Shown here in pieces: positions 9,926 to 20,057 of a stretch of 64,000 nt of DNA. The stretch lies in the NCBI GenBank assembly GCA_023387335.1, contig JAEWIF010000056.1:71120-135119 (forward strand). The letters run 5' to 3'. Source of the stretch: Pseudomonadota bacterium. GTDB taxonomy: Bacteria; Pseudomonadota; Gammaproteobacteria; Burkholderiales; Burkholderiaceae_C. The notes below the pieces were generated by a model. The model had not been told where the DNA came from. It ran no database searches and was given only the letters and a program-made list of their open reading frames with translations. A program made the position numbers and the translations under genes. Position 1 is the first letter of the stretch. Each line of letters opens with the position of its first letter.

Positions 9926-10961
9926 CGACAGGGCCGGCGGCCAGCCGCCGCGCCATCCGCACCGCCGCCAGCAGGCTGGACGGGTCGGCCCGCCCGCTGC
10001 CGGCGATGTCGAACGCGGTGCCGTGATCGGGGCTGGTGCGCACCAGCGGCAGCCCCAGCGTCACGTTCACGCCCTGCTCCAGGCCCATGTACTTGACCGG
10101 GATCAGGCCCTGGTCGTGGTACATCGCGATCACCACGTCGAACTCGCCCTCGCGCCGCGGCGTGGACCGCGCCCGCATGAAGACCGTGTCGGGCGCCCAG
10201 GGGCCCGAAGCATCGATGCCCTCGTCGCGCGCCGCCTGCAGGGCGGGGGCGATCACCTCCAGCTCCTCCCGTCCGAACAGCCCGCCCTCCCCCGCGTGCG
10301 GATTCAGCCCGGCGACACCCATGCGCGGCGGCCGCCCGAGCAGGCGCGAAAGCGCGGCATGCGCGATGCGCAGCGTCTGCAGCACGTTGTCGCGCGTCAC
10401 CGCCTCGATCGCGTCGCGCAGCGACACGTGGATGCTCACCAGCACCGTCCGCAGCTCCTCGCTGGCCAGCATCATGCGAACCGGCATCCGCGCGGGCGTG
10501 ACCCCGGCGTGCGCGGCCGCCTCGGCCTGCAGCAGTTCGGTGTGCCCGGGATAGGACACGCCGGCCGCGGCCAGCGCCTCCTTGTGCAGCGGCGCGGTGA
10601 CGACGGCGGCGACCTCGCCGCCCAGCGCGGCCCGGGCGGCCGAGGTCACCGCGTCCGCCGCGATGCGGCCGGCGGCGGCGTCCACCCGGCCCCAGGGCAC
10701 GAGTGATTCGGCCTGGCTGGTCGGCAGCAGCGGGATGCAGCGCGGCGGCACTTCCGGCGCTTGGGCGGGCGAGTCGATCAGCGCGATCGGCAGGCTGGCC
10801 TCGCCCGGCGCGAGGATCGCTCCGGCCGATCGGCGCAAATGCAGCAGGTCGCCGACGACGAAACAGCCCGACAGTTCGCCCGGCTGGTCGCGGTACAGCC
10901 TGGCGATCAGCTCTCCGCCGATGCCGGCCGGGTCTCCCTGCGTGATGGCGATGGGCTTCAC
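9915..10961 (-). CDS. pdxA: 4-hydroxythreonine-4-phosphate dehydrogenase PdxA
   Basis: PdxA catalyses the NAD-dependent oxidation of 4-phosphohydroxy-L-threonine in the DXP-dependent route to pyridoxal phosphate; it is cytosolic. The GTG start at 10961 gives KPIAITQGDPAGIG, the family's N-terminal signature. Metal-binding and active-site blocks are GHTELLQ, YHDQGLIPVK and HGTAFDIAG. Length is 348 residues. The start follows the stop of the Nif3-like gene by 8 bases, with GAGG as ribosome site, so the two are co-transcribed. The 3' end overlaps mscL by 11 bases. Confidence 0.95.
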   Translation of the reverse strand: MKPIAITQGDPAGIGGELIARLYRDQPGELSGCFVVGDLLHLRRSAGAILAPGEASLPIALIDSPAQAPEVPPRCIPLLPTSQAESLVPWGRVDAAAGRIAADAVTSAARAALGGEVAAVVTAPLHKEALAAAGVSYPGHTELLQAEAAAHAGVTPARMPVRMMLASEELRTVLVSIHVSLRDAIEAVTRDNVLQTLRIAHAALSRLLGRPPRMGVAGLNPHAGEGGLFGREELEVIAPALQAARDEGIDASGPWAPDTVFMRARSTPRREGEFDVVIAMYHDQGLIPVKYMGLEQGVNVTLGLPLVRTSPDHGTAFDIAGSGRADPSSLLAAVRMARRLAAGPVATS

Positions 10962-10969
10962 GGCGCGCC

Positions 10970-11728
10970 TCAGGCCGGGTTGTCGATGTCGATGAAGCGG
11001 TGCTCGAGGCCGAGGGACGCCGCCACGTGCGCGGCCACCGCCGGCGCGCCGTAGCGCTCGGTCGCGTGGTGGCCGCAGGCCAGGAAGCTCACGCCGCATT
11101 CGCGCGCATAGTGCGCCTGCGGCTCCGAGATCTCGCCGGTGATGAAGGCCTGCGCCCCGGCCGCGATGGCCGCCTCGAAGTAGCCCTGCGCCCCGCCCGT
11201 GCACCAGGCGATGCGCGACACCGGACCGCCGCCGCCCTCCACCAGCGTGACGCTGCGGCCGAGCACGCGCTGCACATGCGCGGCGAGCGCCCGCGGGTGG
11301 TCGAAGGATGCGCCGTCCTGCCGCGCACCGAGGAACCCCAGGTCCTGCTCGCCGAACCGCGCCTCCCCCTGCAGTCCGAGCACCGCGCCCAGCTGCGCGT
11401 TGTTGCCCAGCTCGGGATGCGCGTCCAGCGGCAGGTGGTAGGCGAACAGGTTGATGTCGTGCTGCAGCAGCAGCGCGAGCCGCTGCTTCATCCAGCCGGT
11501 CACCCGGCCGTCCTGCCCGCGCCAGAACAGGCCGTGGTGCACGAACACCGCGTCGGCGCCGTCGGCCACCGCCGCCTCGATCAGCGCCCGGCTGGCGGTG
11601 ACGCCCGAGACGATGCGGCGCACCTCGGGCCGCCCCTCGACCTGCAGGCCATTGGGGCCGTAGTCCTTGAAGCGCTCGGGCTGGAGCAGCCGGTCGAAGG
11701 CGTCGGCGAGTTGCTGTCGGGAAGTCAT
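10970..11728 (-). CDS. Nif3-like dinuclear metal centre protein (GTP cyclohydrolase I type 2 family)
   Basis: This is a 252-residue member of the NIF3/YbgI family, toroidal hexamers with a dinuclear metal site whose reaction is not well settled. Metal-ligand blocks visible are VFVHHGLFW, YHLPLDAH and the C-terminal CGHHATERYG. The ATG at 11728 gives MTSRQQLADAFDRLL, and the body starts with DYGPNGLQVEG, typical of the family. It is the first gene of a pair with pdxA and is divergent from the DegS-like protease gene. Confidence 0.92.
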   Translation of the reverse strand: MTSRQQLADAFDRLLQPERFKDYGPNGLQVEGRPEVRRIVSGVTASRALIEAAVADGADAVFVHHGLFWRGQDGRVTGWMKQRLALLLQHDINLFAYHLPLDAHPELGNNAQLGAVLGLQGEARFGEQDLGFLGARQDGASFDHPRALAAHVQRVLGRSVTLVEGGGGPVSRIAWCTGGAQGYFEAAIAAGAQAFITGEISEPQAHYARECGVSFLACGHHATERYGAPAVAAHVAASLGLEHRFIDIDNPA

Positions 11729-11809
11729 CGGACGAGGAGCAAAAGCTCCATTGTGGAGGAGCACGGGGGTCTACACTGACAGGTTCTTCTTACCTCTCGC
11801 ACGACCTTC

Positions 11810-12949
<1,140 letters not shown>

Positions 12950-12962
12950 GCGCCGCGACTCG

Positions 12963-13766
12963 TCAGGAAGTCTTTTCCTCGGCGGCGTCGGAGCTGTTGT
13001 CGCCGTCGGGCGCGCGGCTCGCCTTGACGAACCACTTCGCTCCGATGATGCCGATCTCGTAGAGGATCACCATCGGCACGGCCAGCGCGAGCTGGGAGAT
13101 CACGTCCGGCGGCGTCACCACGGCGGCCACGATGAAGGCGACGACGATGAAGTAGCCGCGGAATTCCTTGAGCTTGTCGGTGGTGACCAGGTTGAAGCGC
13201 ACCAGCAGCATCACCACGATCGGCACCTGGAAGGCCAGGCCGAACGCGATGTACAGGCCCAGGATGGCCTCGACATAGGAGGCGATGTCCGGCGTGGCCG
13301 CCACGCTTTTCGGCGTGAAGCCCTGGATGAAGCCGAACATCTTGTCCAGCACGAAGAACTGCACGAAGGCGATGCCGGCGTAGGCCAGCAGGCTGCCGAA
13401 GATGATCAGCGGCAGCGCGAACTTCTTCTCGTGGCTGTACAGGCCGGGCGCGACGAACGCCCACAGCTGGTACATCAGCCAGGGCAGCACCGCCAGCACG
13501 GCCACCAGCAGCAGCACCTTGAGCGGCACGAAGAACGGCGAGAACACGCCGACCGCGATGAGCTTGGCGTCGGGCGGCATGTGCGCCCGGATCGGCTGCG
13601 CGATGAAGTCGATCAGGCCGTTGGGCCCGGGCCAGATCGCCAGCACGATGATGGCGGCGACGATGCCGTAGATGGCGTAGAGGAGCCGGTCGCGCAGCTC
13701 CACGAGGTGGGCGACGAATGGCTGCTCGGTGCCGGCGAGCTCGTCTTCCTTGTCGGGCTGGGACAT
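12963..13766 (-). CDS. tatC: Sec-independent (Tat) translocase subunit TatC
   Basis: TatC is the six-span inner-membrane receptor that recognises twin-arginine signal peptides. The N-terminal cytosolic segment has the characteristic FVAHLVELRDRLLYAI. The SHEKKFALPLIIFGSLLAYAGIAF region and the periplasmic PDVISQLALAVPM region match the family. Length is 267 residues from the ATG at 13766. That ATG overlaps the tatB stop by one base (TGATG), indicating translational coupling. It is the last gene of the 22-kb minus-strand block. Confidence 0.97.
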   Translation of the reverse strand: MSQPDKEDELAGTEQPFVAHLVELRDRLLYAIYGIVAAIIVLAIWPGPNGLIDFIAQPIRAHMPPDAKLIAVGVFSPFFVPLKVLLLVAVLAVLPWLMYQLWAFVAPGLYSHEKKFALPLIIFGSLLAYAGIAFVQFFVLDKMFGFIQGFTPKSVAATPDIASYVEAILGLYIAFGLAFQVPIVVMLLVRFNLVTTDKLKEFRGYFIVVAFIVAAVVTPPDVISQLALAVPMVILYEIGIIGAKWFVKASRAPDGDNSSDAAEEKTS

Positions 13767-14230
13767 CAGTTCAGTTTCTTGGGCCGGTAGCGCGCCACGC
13801 GGGCGGCGCCGGACAGGGCCCGGGTGCGGACGCCGTTGCGGGCCTTGTACCACTGCGGCGTGGCGCCCTGCTTGAGGCGCCACTTCTTCTTGGGATGCTT
13901 GTACTGCGGGTACTCGGGCACAGGCTCGGCGCCGGGCAGTGCCTGCCCTTCACCGACCGCGTCGGACCACTGCTTCTCGAACTCGGAGGCGCCGGTGCGC
14001 ACCGAGTTCTCGACGTCGCGGGCCGCGGTCTCCACGCTGTCCTTCATCTTCCGAAGCTCATCGAGCTCCATCGAGCGGTTGACCTCGGCCTTGACGTCGT
14101 TGACGTACCGCTGGGCCTTGCCCAGCAGCGTGCCGACCGTGCGGGCCACCCGCGGCAGCTTCTCGGGGCCGATGACGATCAACGCCACCACCCCGATGAG
14201 GGCCATCTTGGAAATGCCGAGATCGATCAC
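13766..14230 (-). CDS. tatB: Tat translocase subunit TatB
   Basis: TatB is the single-span subunit that pairs with TatC in the signal-binding complex. The N-terminal MIDLGISKMALIGVVALIVIGPEKLP contains the conserved Glu and the Gly-Pro hinge. An amphipathic helix and a charged, Pro-rich tail follow. The 154 residues are longer than TatA, as usual. It lies 28 bases after tatA and is coupled to tatC. Confidence 0.96.
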   Translation of the reverse strand: MIDLGISKMALIGVVALIVIGPEKLPRVARTVGTLLGKAQRYVNDVKAEVNRSMELDELRKMKDSVETAARDVENSVRTGASEFEKQWSDAVGEGQALPGAEPVPEYPQYKHPKKKWRLKQGATPQWYKARNGVRTRALSGAARVARYRPKKLN

Positions 14231-14258
14231 GGGCGCGCGCCCTCCGCGAACCCTGCCG

Positions 14259-14507
14259 TCACGACTTGTTGCGTGCCTCGACGTCGATGGTCGTGCGGTC
14301 CTGCGCGCCGGTGGGCGGCGTGGCGCCGGTGACCTGCTGCGCCGGGGGCACCGGTTCGTCCGGCTTGGAGCCGTCCTTCATCCCGTCCTTGAAGCCCTTG
14401 ACGGCGCCACCGAGGTCGGAACCCATGTTCTTCAACTTCTTGGTGCCGAACACCATCACCACGATCAGCAGCACGATCAGCCAGTGCCAGATGGAAAACG
14501 AACCCAT
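14259..14507 (-). CDS. tatA: Tat translocase pore subunit TatA
   Basis: TatA is the small subunit that oligomerises to form the Tat passage. It has 82 residues with one N-terminal span (FSIWHWLIVLLIVVMVFG), then FGTKKLKNMGSDLGGAVKGFK, the family's hinge and amphipathic helix. The tail is acidic and Pro/Thr-rich. It opens the tatABC set, 92 bases after the HIT gene; that gap holds a GGGACC/GGTCCC hairpin (14548-14563). Confidence 0.96.
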   Translation of the reverse strand: MGSFSIWHWLIVLLIVVMVFGTKKLKNMGSDLGGAVKGFKDGMKDGSKPDEPVPPAQQVTGATPPTGAQDRTTIDVEARNKS

Positions 14508-14599
14508 GAATCACACTCCTGAATGAATTGCCCGGATTTTAGTCGGCGGGACCCATCGGTCCCCGCTTCCGGGAGCCGGAACCTGCCCTGCCCTCAGGG

Positions 14600-14962
14600 T
14601 CAGCCCTTGCGCCAGGGGCGCGGGCCGCCGATGACGTGAAGGTGCAGGTGGTGCACTTCCTGCCCGCCATCGTCGCCGGTGTTGATGATCACCCGATGAC
14701 CGCCCTGCGGATACGGCCGCGCGCCGTTCTCCGCGGCCAGCCTGGGCGCGAGCGCGAGCATCCGGCCCAGCACGCCCGCGTGCTCGGGGCCCACGTGCGC
14801 CAGCGACGCCACGTGCTGCTTGGGGATCAGCAGGAAGTGCATCGGCGCCCACGGCTGGATGTCGTGGAAGGCGAGGATGTCGTCGTCCTCGTACACCTTG
14901 CGCGAAGGAATCTTGCCTTCGACGATCTTGCAGAAGAGGCAGTTGGGGTCGTGTTGGCTCAT
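14600..14962 (-). CDS. HIT (histidine triad) family nucleotide-binding protein
   Basis: This is a 120-residue Hint-type protein, expected to hydrolyse purine nucleoside phosphoramidates in the cytosol. The N-terminal CLFCKIVEGKIPS is typical. The catalytic His-phi-His-phi-His motif appears as HHLHLHVIGG near the C terminus. It starts at 14962, 5 bases after the small membrane gene. It belongs to the downstream tail of the his block, a conserved position in Burkholderiales. The exact substrate is unknown. Confidence 0.94.
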   Translation of the reverse strand: MSQHDPNCLFCKIVEGKIPSRKVYEDDDILAFHDIQPWAPMHFLLIPKQHVASLAHVGPEHAGVLGRMLALAPRLAAENGARPYPQGGHRVIINTGDDGGQEVHHLHLHVIGGPRPWRKG

Positions 14963-14967
14963 GGCGT

Positions 14968-15324
14968 TCAGCGGGGCGGGCGGCCGTCGACGAAGCGCAG
15001 CCAGCCGCGGATGCAGCGGTACAGGTACCACAGGCCCACGATGGCGTGCGCCACGAAGCCCGGGAAGAAGAACAGCAGGTACAGCGGCGAGGTCACCAGC
15101 AGCCACAGCACGCTCCACCAGAAGGTGGCGAGCATGTAGTTGTGGTGCGAGACGTAGATCGCGTCCGGTTCATCGGCACGGCGCGCGTAGTTGACGACCA
15201 TCGCGATCACCGCCAGCACCCAGTAGGTGAACGGCGCGAACGTGTGCATGCCGTACAGCACGTTCATGATGGTGCGGTCCTCGGGCCGCTTGCCCTCGAA
15301 CGCCGCGAAATCGGTCTCGCTCAT
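14968..15324 (-). CDS. Small multi-span membrane protein (DUF4870-like)
   Basis: This is a 118-residue protein with about three hydrophobic spans: YWVLAVIAMVV, FWWSVLWLLVTSPLYLL and FFPGFVAHAIVGLWYLY. It ends in a basic tail. The layout resembles DUF4870-type proteins, which have no assigned function. Its ATG overlaps the hisE stop (ATGA), so it is translated from the his message. Nothing in the sequence ties it chemically to histidine synthesis. Confidence 0.8.
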   Translation of the reverse strand: MSETDFAAFEGKRPEDRTIMNVLYGMHTFAPFTYWVLAVIAMVVNYARRADEPDAIYVSHHNYMLATFWWSVLWLLVTSPLYLLFFFPGFVAHAIVGLWYLYRCIRGWLRFVDGRPPR

Positions 15325-15689
15325 TCGCCCGCTCCTTCGCGCTGGCGCGCCTTGCGCAGCGCCTTTTCCTCGATGCCGCTGGTGCCCTCGCGGCGCTCCA
15401 GTTCGGCGATCACGTCGGCCGGCGCAAGGCCGTAGTGCGCCAGCGCGATCATGCTGTGGAACCACAGGTCGGCCACCTCGCCCACGATCTTCGAGCGGTC
15501 GCCGCCGTGGTCCGCGTCCTTGGCCGCCATCACCACCTCGGTGGCCTCCTCGCCGATCTTCTTGAGGAAGGCGTCCGGGCCCTTGTGCAGCAGGCGCGCC
15601 ACGTAGCTGCTCTCGGGATCGCCGCCCAGGCCGGGCTTGCGGCTCTCGATGACGGCCGCCAGGCGGGCCAGGGAATCGTTGGCGCTCAT
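15321..15689 (-). CDS. hisE: Phosphoribosyl-ATP diphosphatase HisE
   Basis: HisE carries out the second step of histidine synthesis, phosphoribosyl-ATP to phosphoribosyl-AMP plus pyrophosphate. The protein is a 122-residue MazG-like all-alpha pyrophosphatase with KIGEEATEVVMAAK and EVADLWFHSMIAL, the two acidic metal-binding helices. It is a stand-alone gene, not fused to hisI. It follows hisI by 5 bases and overlaps the membrane-protein gene by 4. Confidence 0.97.
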   Translation of the reverse strand: MSANDSLARLAAVIESRKPGLGGDPESSYVARLLHKGPDAFLKKIGEEATEVVMAAKDADHGGDRSKIVGEVADLWFHSMIALAHYGLAPADVIAELERREGTSGIEEKALRKARQREGAGE

Positions 15690-15694
15690 TGTCG

Positions 15695-16102
15695 TTACTT
15701 GTAGATGTCGTCCGGGTTCTTCAAGACCGGCTCGACCGCCTTCCAGGCGCCATCTTCATGGCGCTGGAAGAAACAGCTGTGACGCCCCGTGTGGCAGGCG
15801 ATCGAGGGATCGTGCCCCTTCTGCGTCACCTTCAGCAGCAGCACGTCGTTGTCGCAGTCCATGCGGATCTCGTGCACCTGCTGAACGTGGCCGGACTCCT
15901 CGCCCTTGAACCACAGCTTGTTGCGCGAACGGCTGAAGTAGACCGCCCGGCCCAGTTCGGCCGTGCGCTGCAGCGCCTCGCGGTTCATCCAGGCGAACAT
16001 CAGCACGTCGCCGGTACCCTGCTCCTGGGCGATGACGGGCACCAGCCCGGAGGCGTCCCACTTGACTTCGTCGAGCCAGTTCATGGCCGCATTGTCGGCC
16101 AT
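15695..16102 (-). CDS. hisI: Phosphoribosyl-AMP cyclohydrolase HisI
   Basis: HisI catalyses the third step of histidine synthesis, opening the adenine ring of phosphoribosyl-AMP; it is a zinc enzyme. Visible blocks are WMNREAL, YFSRSRNKLWFKGE and SGHVQ. The metal-site cysteines are in DCDNDVLLL and ACHTGRHSCFF. Two starts are possible. ATG 16102 (135 residues) has GGGG about 10 bases upstream. ATG 16084 (129 residues, MNWLDEVKW) looks closer to family N termini but lacks a ribosome site. The product is certain; the start is not. Confidence 0.93.
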   Translation of the reverse strand: MADNAAMNWLDEVKWDASGLVPVIAQEQGTGDVLMFAWMNREALQRTAELGRAVYFSRSRNKLWFKGEESGHVQQVHEIRMDCDNDVLLLKVTQKGHDPSIACHTGRHSCFFQRHEDGAWKAVEPVLKNPDDIYK

Positions 16103-16119
16103 CCGGCGATGGCCCCGAT

Positions 16120-16898
<779 letters not shown>

Positions 16899-16899
<1 letters not shown>

Positions 16900-17642
16900 C
16901 AGTCTCTGGAGAGTTCGTCGGCCTTGGCCTGGGCCTGCGTGAAGTCCAGGTCGCCGGAGTAGATGGCGCGGCCGCAGATCACGCCCTCGATGCCCTCGTC
17001 CTCGACGGCGCAGAGCTTCTCGATGTCGGTCAGGCCCGACAGGCCGCCGGAGGCAATGACCGGGATGGTGAGCGATTGCGCCAGTTTGACCGTGGCGTCC
17101 ACGTTGATGCCGGTGAGCATGCCGTCGCGGCCGATGTCGGTGTAGACGATGGATTCGACGCCCCAGTCCTCGAACTTGCGCGCGAGGTCCACCACCTCGT
17201 GGCCGGTGAGCTTGCTCCAGCCGTCGGTGGCGACCTTGCCGTCCTTGGCGTCCAGGCCGACGATGATGTGGCCGCCGAACGCGCTGCAGGCATCCTTCAG
17301 GAAGCCGGGGTTCTTCACCGCGGCCGTGCCGATGATCACGTAGCGCAGGCCGCCGTCGATGTACTTCTCGATGGTGTCCAGGTCGCGGATGCCACCGCCC
17401 AGCTGGACGGGGATCTCGTCACCGACGGCCTTGAGGATGGACTTCACGGCCGCGAAGTTCTGCGGTTTGCCGGCGAAGGCGCCGTTGAGGTCCACGAGGT
17501 GCAGGCGGCGTGCGCCCTTGGCGAGCCAGTTGCGCGCCATGGCGGCCGGGTCCTCGCTGAACGTGGTGGCCTGGTCCATGTCGCCTTGCTTGAGGCGTAC
17601 GCAATGCCCGTCCTTCAGGTCGATCGCGGGAATGAGAAGCAT
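16899..17642 (-). CDS. hisA: ProFAR isomerase HisA
   Basis: HisA is the TIM-barrel isomerase converting ProFAR to PRFAR. Catalytic Asp is in LLIPAIDLKDG and its partner Asp in YTDIGRDGMLTG. The phosphate loops are QLGGGIRDLDT and ASGGLSGLTDI. Length is 247 residues. It lies between hisH (57-base gap with a hairpin) and hisF (one-base overlap). Confidence 0.98.
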
Positions 17643-17684
17643 GAGGGGGCTGGGATGGCGCTGTGGGAGTGCCTGACGGCGGAC

Positions 17685-17701
17685 GAAGCCCGTGGGGCTT
17701 C
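17685..17701. promoter_or_regulatory. Hairpin at the hisH stop / hisA leader
   Basis: GAAGCCC (17685-17691) and GGGCTTC (17695-17701) pair perfectly around a 3-base loop, and the hisH stop codon lies on one arm. There is no T-tract, so it may be an RNA-stability or partial attenuation element rather than a full terminator. Confidence 0.35.
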
Positions 17702-18344
17702 AGGGATTCCAGCGGAGGAAATTCCGGTAGAGGGCGAGTCCTGCGTCAGCGCTTTTCTCGGGGTGGAACTGGGTCGCAAAAATATTATCGCGGGCCAGCG
17801 CGGCGGTAAAGCGGCCGCCATAGTCGGCCTCGCCTGCGCTGTGGCGCGCATCCGACGGCCGCGCGTAGAAGCTGTGCACGAAATAGAACCAGGCGCCGTC
17901 GGCGATGCCGTCCCACACCGGGTGCGGACGGGTCTGCCACACGGCGTTCCAGCCCATCTGCGGGACCTTGAAGCGGCTGCCGTCGGGCTGCAGCCGGCCT
18001 TCCAGCTGGAAGCGCTTCACCTCGCCGGGGATGAGGCCCAGGCCATCGCTCGGGCCTTCCTCGCTGCGGTCGAGCAGCATCTGCATGCCGACGCACACGC
18101 CGAACAGAGGCTTGCTCGCTGCGGCTTCCAGGACGGCCGGCAGCAGGCCCGAATCGCGCAGCTCGCGCATGCAGTCGGGCATCGCGCCCTGGCCGGGCAG
18201 CACCACGCGCTCGGCCGCGCGGACTTCCTCGGGTTTCGAGGTGATCACCGCCTCGAAACCGCTGCCCTGGGCCGCATGCTGCACCGCCTGCGAAACCGAA
18301 CGCAGGTTGCCCATGCCGTAATCGACGACCGCTACCGTTTTCAT
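17700..18344 (-). CDS. hisH: Imidazole glycerol phosphate synthase glutaminase subunit HisH
   Basis: HisH is the class I glutamine amidotransferase that supplies ammonia to HisF. The nucleophile Cys84 is in GVCVGMQML. The His-Glu pair is in the C-terminal FHPEKS. The oxyanion region is VLPGQGAMPDC. Length is 214 residues. It follows hisB by 37 bases and precedes hisA. Confidence 0.97.
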   Translation of the reverse strand: MKTVAVVDYGMGNLRSVSQAVQHAAQGSGFEAVITSKPEEVRAAERVVLPGQGAMPDCMRELRDSGLLPAVLEAAASKPLFGVCVGMQMLLDRSEEGPSDGLGLIPGEVKRFQLEGRLQPDGSRFKVPQMGWNAVWQTRPHPVWDGIADGAWFYFVHSFYARPSDARHSAGEADYGGRFTAALARDNIFATQFHPEKSADAGLALYRNFLRWNP

Positions 18345-18381
18345 CTGGAACTGTCCCGGCCTCGCGCCGGGAGCGACTGCA

Positions 18382-18978
18382 TCAGAGGGAGCCCTTGGTG
18401 GAGGGGATGGTGCCGGCCGCGCGCGGGTCCAGCTCGACCGCCGACCGCAACGCGCGGGCGAACGCCTTGAACACCGTTTCGCACTGGTGGTGGGCGTTCT
18501 CGCCGCGCAGGTTGTCGATGTGCAGGGTGACGAACGCGTGGTTGGCGAAGCCCTGGAAGAACTCGTGCGCCAGCTGGCTGTCGAAGGTGCCGATCATGCC
18601 GCTCTTGAACGGCACGTTCATGACGAGGCCGGGCCGGCCGGAGAAGTCGATCACCACGCGCGACAGCGCCTCGTCCAGCGGGACGTAGGCATGGCCGTAG
18701 CGGCGCAGGCCCTTCTTGTCGCCGACGGCCTTGGCCACGGCCTGGCCGAGCGTGATGCCCACGTCCTCGACCGTGTGGTGGCCGTCGATGTGCAGGTCGC
18801 CCTCGGCCTGGATGTCCAGGTCGACCAGGCCGTGCCGGGCGATCTGGTCGAGCATGTGGTCGAAGAAGCCGATGCCGGTGGAAAGGCGGGCCTGGCCGCT
18901 GCCGTCGAGGTTGACGCGCACGGTGATGCGCGTCTCGGCGGTGTTGCGGGTGATCTCGGCGGTACGGGGGGCGGTCAT
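18382..18978 (-). CDS. hisB: Imidazoleglycerol-phosphate dehydratase HisB (monofunctional)
   Basis: HisB is the manganese enzyme that dehydrates imidazole glycerol phosphate to the acetol phosphate. Metal ligands sit in repeated His motifs: FFDHML, DGHHTVEDVG, LAHEFFQ and NAHHQCE. At 198 residues it lacks the HAD-type histidinol phosphatase domain of enteric HisB, and no separate histidinol-phosphate phosphatase gene is visible in the window. ATG 18978 overlaps the hisC stop by 4 bases. Confidence 0.97.
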   Translation of the reverse strand: MTAPRTAEITRNTAETRITVRVNLDGSGQARLSTGIGFFDHMLDQIARHGLVDLDIQAEGDLHIDGHHTVEDVGITLGQAVAKAVGDKKGLRRYGHAYVPLDEALSRVVIDFSGRPGLVMNVPFKSGMIGTFDSQLAHEFFQGFANHAFVTLHIDNLRGENAHHQCETVFKAFARALRSAVELDPRAAGTIPSTKGSL

Positions 18979-20057
18979 AGGCTTGCCTGCAGGGCTTGCA
19001 GCATCTGCGCGTTCTCGTCGGCGGTTCCGACGGTGAGGCGCAGGCACCGGTCCAGCAGTGGGTGCATTTTAGAAACGTTCTTGACCAGCACGCCGCGCGC
19101 CTTCATGCCCTGGAAGGCAGCGTCGGCGTCGGGCACGCGCACCAGGATCATGTTGGCGTCGCTGCGCCAGGCCTTCACGCCGGGCATGGCGCCCAGCGCT
19201 TCGAGCACGCGGCCGCGCTCGCGGCGCAGTTCGGCGGCCTGCGCGTCGAACACGCCGGCGTGTTCCAGCGCGAACAGCGCCGCCTCGCAGTTGAGGACGC
19301 TGATGTTGTAGGGCGGGCGCACCTTGTCGATCTCGCCGATCAGCGCCGAGCGGCCGATCATGTAGCCGATGCGCACGCCGGCCAGGCCGAACTTGCTGAG
19401 CGTGCGCATCAGCAGCACGTGCTCGTGGCGGGTGATGCGGTCGGCGTAGGTGCGGCTGGCGAACGGCTGGTAGGCCTCGTCGATGACCACCAGGCCCGGC
19501 GCGGCCTCGACGATTCGCTCGATCACAGCGTCGTCCCACAGGTTGGCCGTGGGATTGTTCGGATAGGCCAGGTAGACGATCGAGGGCTGGTGCTGCTCGA
19601 TGGCGGCGAGCATGGCGCGCTCGTCAAGCTCGAAGTCGGGCGTGAGGTCCACCGGGATGAACTTCAGGCCCTGCAGCTGCGCGCTCATGCCATACATCAC
19701 GAAGCCGGGCACCGGCGCCAGGATGGACGCGCCGGGCACGTCGCAGGCCATGGCCAGCAGCGAGATCAGCTCGTCGGAGCCGTTGCCCAGCATGAGCGAG
19801 AAGCCCTCGGGCATGCCGGCGTGGCGTGCCAGCGCATCACGCAGCGTGGCGACGCGCTCGCCCGGATAGCGGTTCAGCGCCACGGTGGCGAGCCGCTCGC
19901 CCAGCGCGCGCTGAAGCTCGGGCGGCAGCCGGTGCGGGTTCTCCATCGCATCGAGCTTCACCAGCCCGGCCGAAGGCTGGACGGCGTAGGCGTGCATGCC
20001 CTGCACGTCGTGGCGGATCAGGCGCGCCAGTTTCGGCGGCAACGTCGTGGCGGTCAT
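18975..20057 (-). CDS. hisC: Histidinol-phosphate aminotransferase HisC
   Basis: HisC is the PLP enzyme that transaminates imidazole acetol phosphate. It is a fold-type I aminotransferase of 360 residues. The Schiff-base Lys222 is in TLSKFGLAGVRIG. The PLP-binding blocks are GNGSDELI, YPNNPT and VIDEAY. It is joined by ATGA overlaps to both hisD and hisB, so translation of hisD-C-B is coupled. Confidence 0.96.
   Translation of the reverse strand: MTATTLPPKLARLIRHDVQGMHAYAVQPSAGLVKLDAMENPHRLPPELQRALGERLATVALNRYPGERVATLRDALARHAGMPEGFSLMLGNGSDELISLLAMACDVPGASILAPVPGFVMYGMSAQLQGLKFIPVDLTPDFELDERAMLAAIEQHQPSIVYLAYPNNPTANLWDDAVIERIVEAAPGLVVIDEAYQPFASRTYADRITRHEHVLLMRTLSKFGLAGVRIGYMIGRSALIGEIDKVRPPYNISVLNCEAALFALEHAGVFDAQAAELRRERGRVLEALGAMPGVKAWRSDANMILVRVPDADAAFQGMKARGVLVKNVSKMHPLLDRCLRLTVGTADENAQMLQALQASL

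Noticed and set aside
13767..13883. Longer TatC with a 39-residue N-terminal extension
   Set aside because: The extension lies within tatB in another frame, and the ATG at 13766 gives a standard TatC start with TGATG coupling.
18345..18381. His-leader attenuator peptide near the his genes
   Set aside because: No run of His codons is found in the gaps before hisG, hisB or hisH, and hisG overlaps murA, leaving no leader region.
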